DNA of 64,000 nucleotides from Sphingobium xenophagum NBRC 107872 (GTDB lineage: Bacteria; Pseudomonadota; Alphaproteobacteria; Sphingomonadales; Sphingomonadaceae), in the NCBI RefSeq assembly GCF_000367345.1, contig NZ_BARE01000008.1:1-64000 (forward strand), given 5' to 3'. Below, in pieces: positions 43,371 through 51,830 of this stretch. The notes below the pieces were generated by a model that saw only the letters and a program-made list of their open reading frames with translations, did no database searches and was not told the origin of the DNA. Made by a program: the position numbers and the translations under genes. Each line of letters begins with the position of its first letter. The first letter of the stretch is position 1.

Positions 43371-43538
43371 TCACTTGATCTTGGCTTCCTTGAACTCGAC
43401 ATGCTTGCGCACGACCGGGTCATACTTCTTGAAGCTGAACTTTTCGGTTTGGGTGCGCGGATTCTTCTTGGTGACGTAGAAGAAGCCGGTGTCAGCGGTG
43501 CTGACGAGGCGAATCTTGACAGTTGCTGGCTTGGCCAT
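43371..43538 (-). CDS. rpmG: 50S ribosomal protein L33
   Basis: 55 residues, missed by a 60-codon cutoff. It begins [20 protein letters not shown], has [20 protein letters not shown], and ends EFKEAKIK. It is the non-cysteine form of L33, lacking the zinc-binding CxxC pairs. Part of the large ribosomal subunit near the E site. It stands alone and leftward. Confidence 0.97.
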   Translation of the reverse strand: MAKPATVKIRLVSTADTGFFYVTKKNPRTQTEKFSFKKYDPVVRKHVEFKEAKIK

Positions 43539-43741
43539 GGCCTTGTGTCCCCGGTCGTGAACTATAAAAAAAGTAAGAGCGGCCCGCCAAATGTCAGGAC
43601 CGCCCCGTTTCAGCGGTGGCCCATGGGGCAGATTCGCCGCGCTGTCAAGGTTGGCACGCCGGTTTTGGCCGGTTTACCCGGTCTTAACCAGACAGGCGCA
43701 TCATGCCCATGGGGACGACAGGACAGGGAAGGGGCTTTCCC

Positions 43742-44068
43742 ATGCGACATGATCCGATGCTGGCGATATTGGCCGACCTGATGCGCCGGGTCGACGGGCT
43801 GGCGGGCCAGCGCGGTCATCTGTCGGTCGTCCGGCTGCACGATGAAGTCGACCAGATTCGCCACATCGCCCGCGCCTTCCACCTCGATGTGGTCGAAGGA
43901 CTGGCCGGGACGCTCGAATCGGCGCTCTCGCTTCATGGCCTTGGTCCGGTGGTCCTGTCCTATCTCGATCTGATGCGCGACGCGATCAGCAGCGACATGC
44001 GCGCGGCCGACATCGTGCCGATCATCGCGCAGCGCTCACCCGCCCCCATCGCCACCCTGCGCGCCTGA
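43742..44068 (+). CDS. Conserved-looking hypothetical protein, 108 residues
   Basis: I do not recognise this family. It starts MRHDPMLAILADLMRRVDGL after a good GGAAGGGG site; an in-frame ATG at 43703 is less likely. The sequence is helical, with VRLHDEVDQIRHIARAF in the middle and DIVPIIAQRSPAPIATLRA at the end, and no signal peptide or membrane span. It lies 13 bases before the UPF0016 gene on the same strand, so the two may be co-transcribed. Confidence 0.7.
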   Translation: MRHDPMLAILADLMRRVDGLAGQRGHLSVVRLHDEVDQIRHIARAFHLDVVEGLAGTLESALSLHGLGPVVLSYLDLMRDAISSDMRAADIVPIIAQRSPAPIATLRA

Positions 44069-44081
44069 ACCAGCGCCGCCG

Positions 44082-44648
44082 ATGGACGCCCTGCTGCTTG
44101 CCCTGCTCGGCTGTCTGCTTGGCGAAATCGGCGACAAGAGCCAGTTGCTCGTCCTTGCGCTGGCGACCCGCTTTCAGCGCAATGGCGCAGTGATCGCGGG
44201 CATCATCGTCGCCGCCATCGCCAATGCGGCGCTGTCCGCCACCGCCGGGGCCTGGATCGGCCCGATGCTGGGTTCGGACCCGCGCCTGCTCTTCCTCTCG
44301 CTTTCCGTCCTGTTTCTGGGGATCGGCCTGTTATGGCCGGTCACATCGCCCGATCCGCTGGCCAGCTGGCCGACCGGCGCATTCGTCACCACGATGCTGG
44401 GCCTGTTCATCCTGGGCTTTGGCGATGGCCCGCAATTTCTGATTCTGGGGATCACCACCCATAGCGGCAATCCGGTGCTGGCGGCGATGGGCGGCGCGAT
44501 CGGCGTGATCGCGGCCTCCGTGCCCGTCGTGCTGCTGCGGGACCGGATTTTCGCCATCCTGCCCATTCGCGCGATCCGGCTGGGCGGCGCCGCGCTGTTA
44601 CTGCTGGTGGGCGCGATGCTGGCGCTGTCGGCGCTGGCGCTGGTCTGA
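44082..44648 (+). CDS. UPF0016/GDT1 family membrane transporter
   Basis: 188 residues with six hydrophobic helices. The family's E-x-G-D-[KR]-[ST] motif is intact in the first half (GEIGDKSQLLVLALA). The second-half copy reads GFGDGPQFLILG, with the Glu, Lys/Arg and Thr/Ser changed. UPF0016 proteins (GDT1, TMEM165, MneA) carry Mn2+/Ca2+ across membranes. The degenerate second motif makes transport mechanism uncertain. No manganese riboswitch (yybP-ykoY) was recognised upstream. Confidence 0.85.
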   Translation: MDALLLALLGCLLGEIGDKSQLLVLALATRFQRNGAVIAGIIVAAIANAALSATAGAWIGPMLGSDPRLLFLSLSVLFLGIGLLWPVTSPDPLASWPTGAFVTTMLGLFILGFGDGPQFLILGITTHSGNPVLAAMGGAIGVIAASVPVVLLRDRIFAILPIRAIRLGGAALLLLVGAMLALSALALV

Positions 44649-44747
44649 TCGCTTTCTTCCATCAGGCTGATCGCGTTTTTCCGTGGCACCATATCGGCCT
44701 TTAATCATTATATGTCCGAAACCAATTCGCACTGCCCAGGAGGACAT

Positions 44748-45239
44748 ATGACCGCCGCCGATCTCAAGACCCCCACCGACCTTAAAAACAACGCTACCAA
44801 GACCGTGGCGCAGGCGCTCAACGGCGTACTGGCGGACAGCTATGCGCTGTATCTCAAGACCAAGAATTTTCACTGGCACGTTTCCGGCCCGCATTTCCGC
44901 GACTATCATCTGATGTTCGATGAACAGGCCGCCGAAATCCTGGCCACCACGGACCTGATCGCCGAGCGCGTGCGCAAGACCGGCAATGTCACCCTGCGCT
45001 CGATCGGCGATATTTCGCGTCACCAGAGCCTGACCGACAATGACGCCGAATTTGTCAGCCCCGCCGACATGCTGATGGAATTGCGCAACGACAATCTGGC
45101 GCTGGTCGAATCCTTCCGCGCGGTGAAGGCTGCCGCGACCGAAGCGGGCGACAACGCCACCGAAGGCATTGTCGACGACTGGACCGACCAGGCCGAACAG
45201 CGCGCCTGGTTCCTGTTCGAAGCGGGGCGCGGCGCGTAA
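44748..45239 (+). CDS. dps: Dps-family ferritin-like DNA protection protein
   Basis: 163 residues from the ATG at 44748, which follows a clear AGGAGG site. KNFHWHVSGPHFRDYHLMFDEQ contains the His, Asp and Glu of the Dps inter-subunit ferroxidase centre. Dps dodecamers oxidise Fe(II) with peroxide and protect DNA in stress. The Lys-containing N-terminal tail (TAADLKTPTDLKNNATK) may bind DNA. Convergent with the Gre-like gene across a strong cruciform repeat. Confidence 0.94.
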   Translation: MTAADLKTPTDLKNNATKTVAQALNGVLADSYALYLKTKNFHWHVSGPHFRDYHLMFDEQAAEILATTDLIAERVRKTGNVTLRSIGDISRHQSLTDNDAEFVSPADMLMELRNDNLALVESFRAVKAAATEAGDNATEGIVDDWTDQAEQRAWFLFEAGRGA

Positions 45240-45265
45240 GCCGTCGCGCATTACACGCAGTTGTT

Positions 45266-45325
45266 CCCCGGCGAAGGCCGGGGTCCAGTCCTGAGCGAGG
45301 AACTGGACCCCGGCCTTCGCCGGGG
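45266..45325. repeat. Perfect 23-bp inverted repeat (double hairpin)
   Basis: Arms 45266-45288 and 45303-45325 are exact complements. Each arm is itself a hairpin (CCCCGGC-GAAG-GCCGGGG). It lies between the convergent dps and Gre-like genes and likely stops transcription both ways. Confidence 0.85.
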
Positions 45326-45335
45326 TACGCCATTA

Positions 45336-45806
45336 CTATTGTTCGTCGATTAAAGTGATCGCCACGATCTCCACAGCATCGGGCTTGCCCGCGAAATCGA
45401 CCGTCTCGCCGACCGTCGCATCCATCATCGCGCGCGCCAGCGGGGCGGAGAAGCTGATCCGCCCTTCCGCCGGATCGGCCTCATCATCGCCGACAAGTCC
45501 GACCGTCTTGTCCCGTCCATTGATCCGATAGGTCACCCGGCATCCGAACGCCACGGCGTCGCCCGTCGCGGTCGGGCGCAGTTCCGCCGTCGCCAGCCGC
45601 GTGCGCCAATAGCGCAGCACGCGGCCATGCTTCTTGGCATCCTCCTCGGCCATGCCGCTCAGGTCCACCGCCTCCAGCGCCTCGACCTTCTCCCGCGTCA
45701 GCCGCAATCCGCGCGCTGTCACCCAATTGGGTCCCGGCGGGATCGGCAGTTCGAACTTGGGCTCCATATGCTCATCATCGCCCTCGCGACGAAAGGCGAC
45801 ACTCAT
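45336..45806 (-). CDS. GreA/GreB-like transcription elongation factor, short N-terminus
   Basis: 156 residues. The C-terminal half (VAFGCRVTYRINGRDKTVGLVGDDEADPAEGRISFSAPLARAMM, read in parts) is the FKBP-like GreA/B domain that binds RNA polymerase. The preceding helical part is shorter than GreA's ~75-residue coiled coil and does not clearly present the acidic tip that stimulates transcript cleavage. It may therefore compete with Gre factors at the secondary channel rather than act as one (inference). Confidence 0.82.
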   Translation of the reverse strand: MSVAFRREGDDEHMEPKFELPIPPGPNWVTARGLRLTREKVEALEAVDLSGMAEEDAKKHGRVLRYWRTRLATAELRPTATGDAVAFGCRVTYRINGRDKTVGLVGDDEADPAEGRISFSAPLARAMMDATVGETVDFAGKPDAVEIVAITLIDEQ

Positions 45807-45831
45807 GACGCTCTCCTAGACATTATTATCC

Positions 45832-45894
45832 GTTCGCCCTGAGCGACGTCGAAGGTGAAGAGACGGACAAGGCTTCGACGGTCGCTCAGCCCCA
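45832..45894. repeat. Interspersed palindromic repeat
   Basis: CTGAGCGAC (45839-45847) and GTCGCTCAG (45881-45889) with inner CGAAG/CTTCG arms form an imperfect hairpin of the common 'cgccctgagcgacgtcgaagg' type, between the Gre-like start and the cobT stop. Confidence 0.7.
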
Positions 45895-45907
45895 ACGATA
45901 TTGAGGG

Positions 45908-47734
45908 TCAATCCTCATCGAACAAGCCGGCCAGCTGCTCCACCATCGTCCCGCCCAGTTGCTCGGCGTCCATGATGGTCACCGCGCGCTTGTAATAGCG
46001 GGTCACGTCATGGCCGATGCCGATCGCGACCAGCTGCACCGGCGATCGATTCTCGATCCAGTCGATCACCTGCCGCAAATGGCGTTCCAGATAGGTGCCG
46101 CTATTGACCGACAAAGTGCTGTCATCCACCGGCGCGCCGTCCGAAATCACCATCAATATGCGCCGCTCTTCATTGCGGGCGATCAACCGGCCATGCGCCC
46201 AAAGCAGCGCTTCGCCGTCGATATTTTCCTTCAGCAGCCCTTCGCGCATCATCAGGCCCAAATTCTTGCGCGCCCGCCGCCATGGCTCGTCGGCCTTCTT
46301 ATAGACGATATGGCGCAGGTCGTTAAGCCGCCCCGGCATCGGCGGGCGTCCGGCGGCCAGCCATTCCTCGCGCGCCTGCCCGCCCTTCCACGCCCGCGTG
46401 GTAAAGCCCAATATCTCGGTCTTGACCCCGCACCGCTCCAGCGTGCGCGCCATGATGTCGGCGCTGATCGCCGCGATGCTGATCGGCCGCCCGCGCATTG
46501 AGCCGCTATTGTCGATCAGCAGCGTCACCACCGTATCGCGAAACTCGGTATCGCGTTCGATCTTGTAGGTCAGCGACCGGGTCGGATCGATGATGACGCG
46601 CGCCAGCCGCGCGGCATCCAGCATCCCTTCATCCTGGTCAAAATCCCAGGACCGCGACTGCTGCGCCATCAACCGCCGTTGCAGCCGGTTGGCCAGCTTG
46701 GTCACCGCCCCCTGCAAGCTGACGAGTTGCTGGTCGAGGAAGCCGCGCAGCCGGATCAGTTCATCCTCGTCGCACAATTCCTCGGCAGTGACGATCTCGT
46801 CATGCTTGAGCGTATAGGCCTTGTAATCGAAGCCGGGCGGCAGGTCGGACGTCGGCCGGTTGGGGCGGACCGGCATCATGCCTTCCTCGCCCATATCGTC
46901 CGCGCCCGCTTCGCTGTCTGCGTCGAATTCGTCGCTATATTCGGTTTCGCCGTCCTCGGTATCGCCGCCCTGATCCTCGGCGCGGGCCTCGGCATTCACA
47001 TCGCTGTCGCCCGACTCGTCCTGCCCCGAATCGCCGTCCTCGGATTGATCCTCTTCATCGTCGCCCTCATCCTGGGCTTCGGGCTCTTCGGTATCGGGCG
47101 GCACGTCGGCGTCGATCAGCGCGAGATGCTCCAGCATCGCGGTGGTCAGCTTCTGGAAGGCGCGCTGGTCGTCGATCGCCAGCGCCAGCGCGTCCAGGTC
47201 AGACCCGGCCTTTTCCTCGATCCATTCCTCCACCAGCGCCACGCCCGCCGCGACGTCCCTGGGGATCGCCTGGCCCGTCAGCCGCTCGCGCACCTTGAGC
47301 GCCAGCGCGGTGGACAGCGGCACCTCGTCCGCAGACCGCGCCCGGCGGATCGCGTCGGACTTCAACCGCATGTCGAGCGCATGGTTGAGGTTGGCACGCA
47401 CCCCCTCCATCTGCCTGGAGCCGATCGCCTCGACCCGCGCCTGCTCGACCGCGTCGAACACCGCCCGCGCCACGGCCTCGCCCGGCGCGGAGGTGGCATG
47501 GATTTTCGCACTGTGATGCCGCAATTTCAGCGCATTAGCATCGGCAAAGCCCCGCGCCAGCGCCACCTGATCGGCGGGCAAAGTGCGCGCAGGCGTCGGC
47601 ACCTTGATCGCCTTGCCCGCCAGATGCGGCGCGTCGGCGGTAAAGCCCACTTCCACTTCCATGTCGCGCGCCATCGACCGCGCCGTCCCCGACAGCACGT
47701 CCTTGAAAGCGTCGAGGGGGGAGCGTTCGGTCAT
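45908..47734 (-). CDS. cobT: CobT-like vWA protein (cobaltochelatase-type subunit)
   Basis: 608 residues. It has a helical N-terminal CobT domain, an extremely acidic central stretch (~residues 215-285, rich in Asp/Glu) and a C-terminal von Willebrand A domain. Its MIDAS motif is in [18 protein letters not shown], and a late [13 protein letters not shown] follows. In aerobic B12 synthesis CobT with CobS and CobN inserts cobalt. No cobN or other cobalamin gene is in the window, so this pair may instead form a general AAA+/vWA remodelling machine. The start overlaps the hepT stop by four bases, coupling it to the toxin-antitoxin genes. Confidence 0.9.
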   Translation of the reverse strand: MTERSPLDAFKDVLSGTARSMARDMEVEVGFTADAPHLAGKAIKVPTPARTLPADQVALARGFADANALKLRHHSAKIHATSAPGEAVARAVFDAVEQARVEAIGSRQMEGVRANLNHALDMRLKSDAIRRARSADEVPLSTALALKVRERLTGQAIPRDVAAGVALVEEWIEEKAGSDLDALALAIDDQRAFQKLTTAMLEHLALIDADVPPDTEEPEAQDEGDDEEDQSEDGDSGQDESGDSDVNAEARAEDQGGDTEDGETEYSDEFDADSEAGADDMGEEGMMPVRPNRPTSDLPPGFDYKAYTLKHDEIVTAEELCDEDELIRLRGFLDQQLVSLQGAVTKLANRLQRRLMAQQSRSWDFDQDEGMLDAARLARVIIDPTRSLTYKIERDTEFRDTVVTLLIDNSGSMRGRPISIAAISADIMARTLERCGVKTEILGFTTRAWKGGQAREEWLAAGRPPMPGRLNDLRHIVYKKADEPWRRARKNLGLMMREGLLKENIDGEALLWAHGRLIARNEERRILMVISDGAPVDDSTLSVNSGTYLERHLRQVIDWIENRSPVQLVAIGIGHDVTRYYKRAVTIMDAEQLGGTMVEQLAGLFDED

Positions 47735-48078
47735 GGCAGATCCTTCAGCGCTGCAAGGCAGGCCGCGCGCAAAACAGGCAGGCTGTCGGTCATCGTGGCG
47801 AAAATGATCCTCAAATTCAGCGCATCATAATGGTGCCGCAACATATTTCCCAATCCCCGGACGGCGTCGGCCGGAATGGATGGGGCAATTGCCGCCATCC
47901 GGTCCTTGCCGATCTTGATCACCGCTTCGGTGATCCGCTCCAAACAGCGTTCCGACGCGTCGATGGTTTTGCGATCGGCGGCGAAACGCGCATAGTCCAT
48001 CCCGTCGATATAGACTGCAATCGCATCGCAATTTTCCACGATGTCCAGCAACCGATGCTGTTCCCGACTAGAAGACAC
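47731..48078 (-). CDS. hepT: HepT-like HEPN ribonuclease toxin (DUF86)
   Basis: 115 residues from a GTG at 48078 that overlaps the antitoxin stop. [27 protein letters not shown] is the standard DUF86 N-terminal part, and [14 protein letters not shown] the active-site helix. HepT's classical RX4HXY motif here reads G-NMLR-H-H-Y, so the expected Arg is Gly while H-x-Y is kept; an Arg lies three residues earlier. MntA poly-AMPylates the Tyr of this motif to neutralise the toxin (known for the family). Sits between mntA and cobT. Confidence 0.85.
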   Translation of the reverse strand: MSSSREQHRLLDIVENCDAIAVYIDGMDYARFAADRKTIDASERCLERITEAVIKIGKDRMAAIAPSIPADAVRGLGNMLRHHYDALNLRIIFATMTDSLPVLRAACLAALKDLP

Positions 48079-48364
48079 GCACCCGATCCTTGTCGATTTC
48101 CGCCTGGAAGCGCGGCTTTCGCGCCGGTTCGCTGACCAGATCGACCCGAACGTCCAGCCAGTCTCCCAGCCAGCTCGACATGGCCGCAAAGCGGAACAGG
48201 TCCATGCGGGCGGCATCGTCGATGGTCACGGCGACATCCACGTCCGAATCCGACCGCGCATCCCCGCGCGCGGTCGATCCGAACAGCGACAGGCTGACGA
48301 CGCCCATGGCCCGCAATTCTGCTTCATGGGCTTTCAGGCGGGCAATGGCTGTCTGCTTGTCCAT
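48068..48364 (-). CDS. mntA: MntA-like minimal nucleotidyltransferase antitoxin
   Basis: 98 residues from the ATG at 48364. VSLSLFGSTARGDARSDSDVDV gives the complete GSX10DXD nucleotidyltransferase motif, with a third acidic residue later (WLDVRVDLVS). It is the antitoxin of the HEPN/MNT type VII toxin-antitoxin systems, AMPylating HepT. It starts 16 bases after the cobS stop and overlaps hepT, so transcription is probably from the cobS side. Confidence 0.88.
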   Translation of the reverse strand: MDKQTAIARLKAHEAELRAMGVVSLSLFGSTARGDARSDSDVDVAVTIDDAARMDLFRFAAMSSWLGDWLDVRVDLVSEPARKPRFQAEIDKDRVRVF

Positions 48365-48380
48365 GACACTCCTGCGGCTT

Positions 48381-49388
48381 TTACCCCGCTTTCCCGACCA
48401 CGCTTTCCGGCAGATCCTTGCCGAACACGCGCTGATAATATTCGGCCACCAGCGCCCGTTCCGCCTCGTCGCACTTGTTGAGGAAGGACAGGCGGAAGGC
48501 GAAGCCGACATTTTTGAAGATCAGCGCATTCTGCGCCCAGCTGATCACGGTGCGCGGCGACATGACGGTCGAAATATCGCCGTTGATGAAGCCCTGCCGC
48601 GTCAGTTCGGCGACCTTGATCATATTTTCGACTTCCTTGCAGCCGCCCTCATGATCATATTCGCCCGACTTGGCCAGCACCACCTGCGCCTCGGTCGCGG
48701 CGGGCAGATAGTTGAGCGCCACCACCAGATTCCATCGGTCCATCTGGCCCTGGTTGATCTGCTGCGTGCCATGATACAGGCCGGTCGTATCGCCCAGACC
48801 GACGGTATTGGCGGTCGCGAACAGCCGGAAATAGGGATTGGGGCGGATCACCCGATTCTGGTCGAGCAGCGTCATCTTGCCGTCGGTTTCCAGCACGCGC
48901 TGAATGACGAACATCACGTCGGGGCGGCCGGCATCATATTCGTCGAACACCAGCGCGACCGGGCGTTGCAACGACCAGGGGAGCAGGCCTTCCTTGAATT
49001 CGGTGACCTGCTGGCCATCCTTCAGGACGATGGCGTCGCGCCCGACCAGATCGATACGGCTGATATGCGCGTCCAGATTGATGCGGATGCACGGCCATTT
49101 CAGGCGCGCGGCGACCTGCTCGATATGGCTCGACTTGCCGGTGCCATGATAGCCCTGCACCATGACGCGCCGGTTGAACGCAAAGCCCGCCAGGATCGCC
49201 AGCGTGGTGTCCGGGTCGAACACATAGGCGGGATCAAGGTCGGGCACCCGCTCGTCGGCTTCGCTGAAAGCGGGAATCTGCATGTCGATGTCGATGCCGA
49301 ACACATCGCGGGCGTCCACGAACCGGTCGGGGGCATCCATCAGCGTTTCGGCGCGCGTATCGGGCTGAACGTTGGAAATATCAGTCAT
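48381..49388 (-). CDS. cobS: CobS-like AAA+ ATPase (cobaltochelatase-type subunit)
   Basis: 335 residues. MoxR-type AAA+ ATPase with Walker [11 protein letters not shown], Walker [14 protein letters not shown], sensor region [20 protein letters not shown] and the CobS-typical N-terminal [20 protein letters not shown]. CobS hexamers energise the CobN chelatase with CobT. Here it is first of a leftward run cobS-mntA-hepT-cobT. The absence of other B12 genes nearby leaves its role open. Confidence 0.93.
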   Translation of the reverse strand: MTDISNVQPDTRAETLMDAPDRFVDARDVFGIDIDMQIPAFSEADERVPDLDPAYVFDPDTTLAILAGFAFNRRVMVQGYHGTGKSSHIEQVAARLKWPCIRINLDAHISRIDLVGRDAIVLKDGQQVTEFKEGLLPWSLQRPVALVFDEYDAGRPDVMFVIQRVLETDGKMTLLDQNRVIRPNPYFRLFATANTVGLGDTTGLYHGTQQINQGQMDRWNLVVALNYLPAATEAQVVLAKSGEYDHEGGCKEVENMIKVAELTRQGFINGDISTVMSPRTVISWAQNALIFKNVGFAFRLSFLNKCDEAERALVAEYYQRVFGKDLPESVVGKAG

Positions 49389-49474
49389 CGGGTCTTCATC
49401 TTCCTGCGAGTCACGCCTGCCGTAGCCGATCCATCAACGGCGTGTCGATAGAGTGGGGGCAAGGGCGCGTCGGA

Positions 49475-50779
49475 TCAAGCGGCCCATTGGGCCAGATTGG
49501 CCTCCTGCCCGATCAGGGCCAGCCCGTGCGCGATAGATGTCAGTTCGCCCCCGGTCGCGATCCGCTCCGCCCCGAAGCGCGCGTCGAATATGCCGCGGAT
49601 CGCCGGAATCAGCGACGATCCGCCGGTCAGGAACACCCGGTCGATCGCGTGCGGCGCCACCCCGGCGGTCGCCAGCGCCTTGTCCACGCATCCCTCGATC
49701 CGGGCGATGTCGGGCGCGATCCAGCGCTCGAAATCGGCGCGGCGCACCTGCGTCTCGATCTCCAGCCCGCCACCGGCAAAGCGGAAATCCGCTTTGTCCT
49801 GTGTCGACAGCGCCCGCTTCAGGCTGCCCACCGCATCATAGAGCGGATAGCCCAGTTCCTTTTCGATCACCGTCATCATCCGCCTGATCGCGGCGGGATC
49901 GTCAGCCGATTTCTGCAACCGCGTCAGCTCGTCCATCGTCCGCCGGTTGCGCATCAGCGCAAGGCGCGACCAGTCGGCAAAGTCGGCGAAATAGCTGCGC
50001 GGTATTTCCAGCGTCTTGCCGAACGACTGGTAACTGCCGCCCTTGCCCAGCATCGGCAGCACCAGATGGTCCATGATCCGATAGTCGAAACGGTCGCCTG
50101 CAATGCCGATGCCCGCCGATCCCAGCGGCGTCGCCCGCCGCGTCGCGCCCACCGTCTGGTTGGGCGCTTCCACCCGCACGATCGAAAAATCGCTGGTGCC
50201 GCCGCCAAAGTCCGCGACCAGGATCGTCGCAGCCTGGGTCAGGCGGCTGGCATAGCTGAATGCCGCGCCCAGCGGCTCATAGACATAATGAATGTCCACG
50301 CCGAAATCGGCGAACATCGCGTCATATCGCTTGCGCGCCAGCGCCTCGTCAGGCCGCGACCCGGCATAGGTCACGGGCCGCCCGACGACGATCCGCTCCG
50401 GCCTCTGGTCCAATGCCCCGCCCGCATGGCCAACCATATGCGCCAGGAACATCGCCCCCAGTTCCTCGAAGCGGTAGCGCTTTTCGAATATGTTGGCGCT
50501 CTCGAAAATCGGGCTGGCGGCGACCGACTTGAACGACTGGAGGAAGCGGCTGTCTTCGGGATATTCCATATATTCCGCGATCGCCCACGGCCCGGCCTCA
50601 TGCGCCAGGCCGCCCTTGACGCCGTCCTCATGCCAGAAACAGAGCGCGGAACGGAACACCGCCCCGGTCGCCTGGCTACCGGCAAATTCGACCAGATCGG
50701 ATTGCTGGCCGTTGGCAATCGCAACGACGCTGTTGGTCGTGCCGAAATCCAGGCCCAGCGCGCGCGGCACATCCTGCAT
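49475..50779 (-). CDS. Short Hsp70-family protein (YegD-like)
   Basis: 434 residues from the ATG at 50779, preceded by GGAGA. RALGLDFGTTNSVVAIANG is the phosphate-1 loop, TILVADFGGGTSDFSIVR phosphate-2, and VFLTGGSSLIPAIRGIFDARFG the adenosine-binding region of the actin/Hsp70 ATPase. It is the nucleotide-binding domain with little after it, and lacks a DnaK-like substrate domain and lid. YegD-type proteins are poorly understood chaperone relatives. It lies 86 bases upstream of cobS and near a J-domain gene on the same strand. Confidence 0.9.
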   Translation of the reverse strand: MQDVPRALGLDFGTTNSVVAIANGQQSDLVEFAGSQATGAVFRSALCFWHEDGVKGGLAHEAGPWAIAEYMEYPEDSRFLQSFKSVAASPIFESANIFEKRYRFEELGAMFLAHMVGHAGGALDQRPERIVVGRPVTYAGSRPDEALARKRYDAMFADFGVDIHYVYEPLGAAFSYASRLTQAATILVADFGGGTSDFSIVRVEAPNQTVGATRRATPLGSAGIGIAGDRFDYRIMDHLVLPMLGKGGSYQSFGKTLEIPRSYFADFADWSRLALMRNRRTMDELTRLQKSADDPAAIRRMMTVIEKELGYPLYDAVGSLKRALSTQDKADFRFAGGGLEIETQVRRADFERWIAPDIARIEGCVDKALATAGVAPHAIDRVFLTGGSSLIPAIRGIFDARFGAERIATGGELTSIAHGLALIGQEANLAQWAA

Positions 50780-51165
50780 GCTTTTGTCTCCGGGGAAGGG
50801 GGGCCGCGCCCTATGGCATCGCCATCGCATCGGGACAAGGCTGTCCTACACGCGACTATGCTGCCATGCTCGGCCACGGCTCTTTCCGATCGTCGATCTT
50901 GCGAAAAACTTGCCATGCGCAACATGGGCGAAGTTTGCGAACTTCCGCGCGCGAAACCTGGCTGAATCTCGGCAATCATGAAGGCTGCAAATTCGCTACC
51001 AAATTCCTCCCCCTGTGGGGGAGGGGGACCGCCGCGAAGCGGTGGTGGAGGGGTATCACCCTCTCGACAGGGCGTGCATCCTGGTCAGGTCTGCGCCCCT
51101 GCCACTCCGCTAGCATGGTTCAACCCACCAATATTGGGTTTGCAAAGGACAGTATGGCCTGAATT
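50780..51165. other. Intergenic region with palindromic repeat
   Basis: A gap of 386 bases between the hsp70-like start and the J-domain stop. Apart from the repeat at 51003-51054 there is a small ACCCA/TGGGT-type dyad near 51124. No gene is supportable. Confidence 0.45.
51003..51054. repeat. 'attcctccccctgtgggggagg' interspersed palindrome
   Basis: Two adjacent hairpins: TCCCCC-tg-tgGGGGGA-like and ACCGC-CGCGAA-GCGGT, flanked by CTCC/GGAG. This is the usual alphaproteobacterial intergenic repeat, non-mobile by itself. Confidence 0.7.
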
Positions 51166-51786
51166 TCAGGCGAAAACCGCTGCCTTCTTCAAATGGCCAT
51201 AGGCCTCGATCACCGCCTGCAATGCGCGTTCATGGCTACGGTCGCCGCCATTATGATCGGGGTGATAGCGGCGCAGCAGCGCGGTGTAGCGCATCCGCAA
51301 AGCCTTGCGATCCGCGTCAATGTCCAGTTCCATGACGCGCAGCGCCTTGCGGTCCTCCGCCGACAGAAACTGGCCGTCCTGCCGCATCTGCGCATCGGCC
51401 CGCGCCTTGGCCACCCGTTCCTTGAACTTCGCGCCGATGGCGTCGAGCGGGTCGGAGAAGTCGGACCATTTGGGCGGCGGGCTGTGGGCGTTGGACGAAA
51501 AGGCGCGCGTCTCCCGCTCCCACCCGGCAAAGGGGCGCTGGGCGGCGGCGATTTCCTCCGGCGACATGCCGGTGAAGAAATTATAGCCCTGATTGAATTC
51601 GCGCACATGGTCCAGGCACAGCCAGCGCCAGCGCGGCCCTTCATCGCCGGGACGGGCGCTGCCCTCCAGCGGCGGCGCGCGGAACTCGCCCGGTTCGGGG
51701 CAGCCACTCACCCAGCAGGGGCGGTCGCCCTCCACCCGGCCATGGAAGCGGTTGAAGCGGCGGGTCGAGAAAGGGTCGGTCGACAA
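51166..51786 (-). CDS. J-domain protein
   Basis: 206 residues. The N-terminal two thirds are family-specific, with CWVSGCPEPGEFRAP and WLCLDHVREFNQGYNFF (a possible Cys/His metal site). The C-terminal ~60 residues are a J-domain whose HPD signature is in RRYHPDHNGGDRS. A C-terminal J-domain after this N-terminal region is the alphaproteobacterial DnaJ-like family usually found by bolA and cobST. It would stimulate an Hsp70, possibly the short one nearby (inference). Divergent from bolA. Confidence 0.9.
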   Translation of the reverse strand: MSTDPFSTRRFNRFHGRVEGDRPCWVSGCPEPGEFRAPPLEGSARPGDEGPRWRWLCLDHVREFNQGYNFFTGMSPEEIAAAQRPFAGWERETRAFSSNAHSPPPKWSDFSDPLDAIGAKFKERVAKARADAQMRQDGQFLSAEDRKALRVMELDIDADRKALRMRYTALLRRYHPDHNGGDRSHERALQAVIEAYGHLKKAAVFA

Positions 51787-51830
51787 AGTTGTCCTGATGC
51801 AAGTCGCGGCAAAGCGACTATATAGGCGGC

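Noticed and set aside
45908..49388. Cobalamin biosynthesis cluster
   Set aside because: Only cobS and cobT are present; no cobN, cbi/cob methyltransferases or B12 riboswitch are seen, so cobalt chelation is not claimed.
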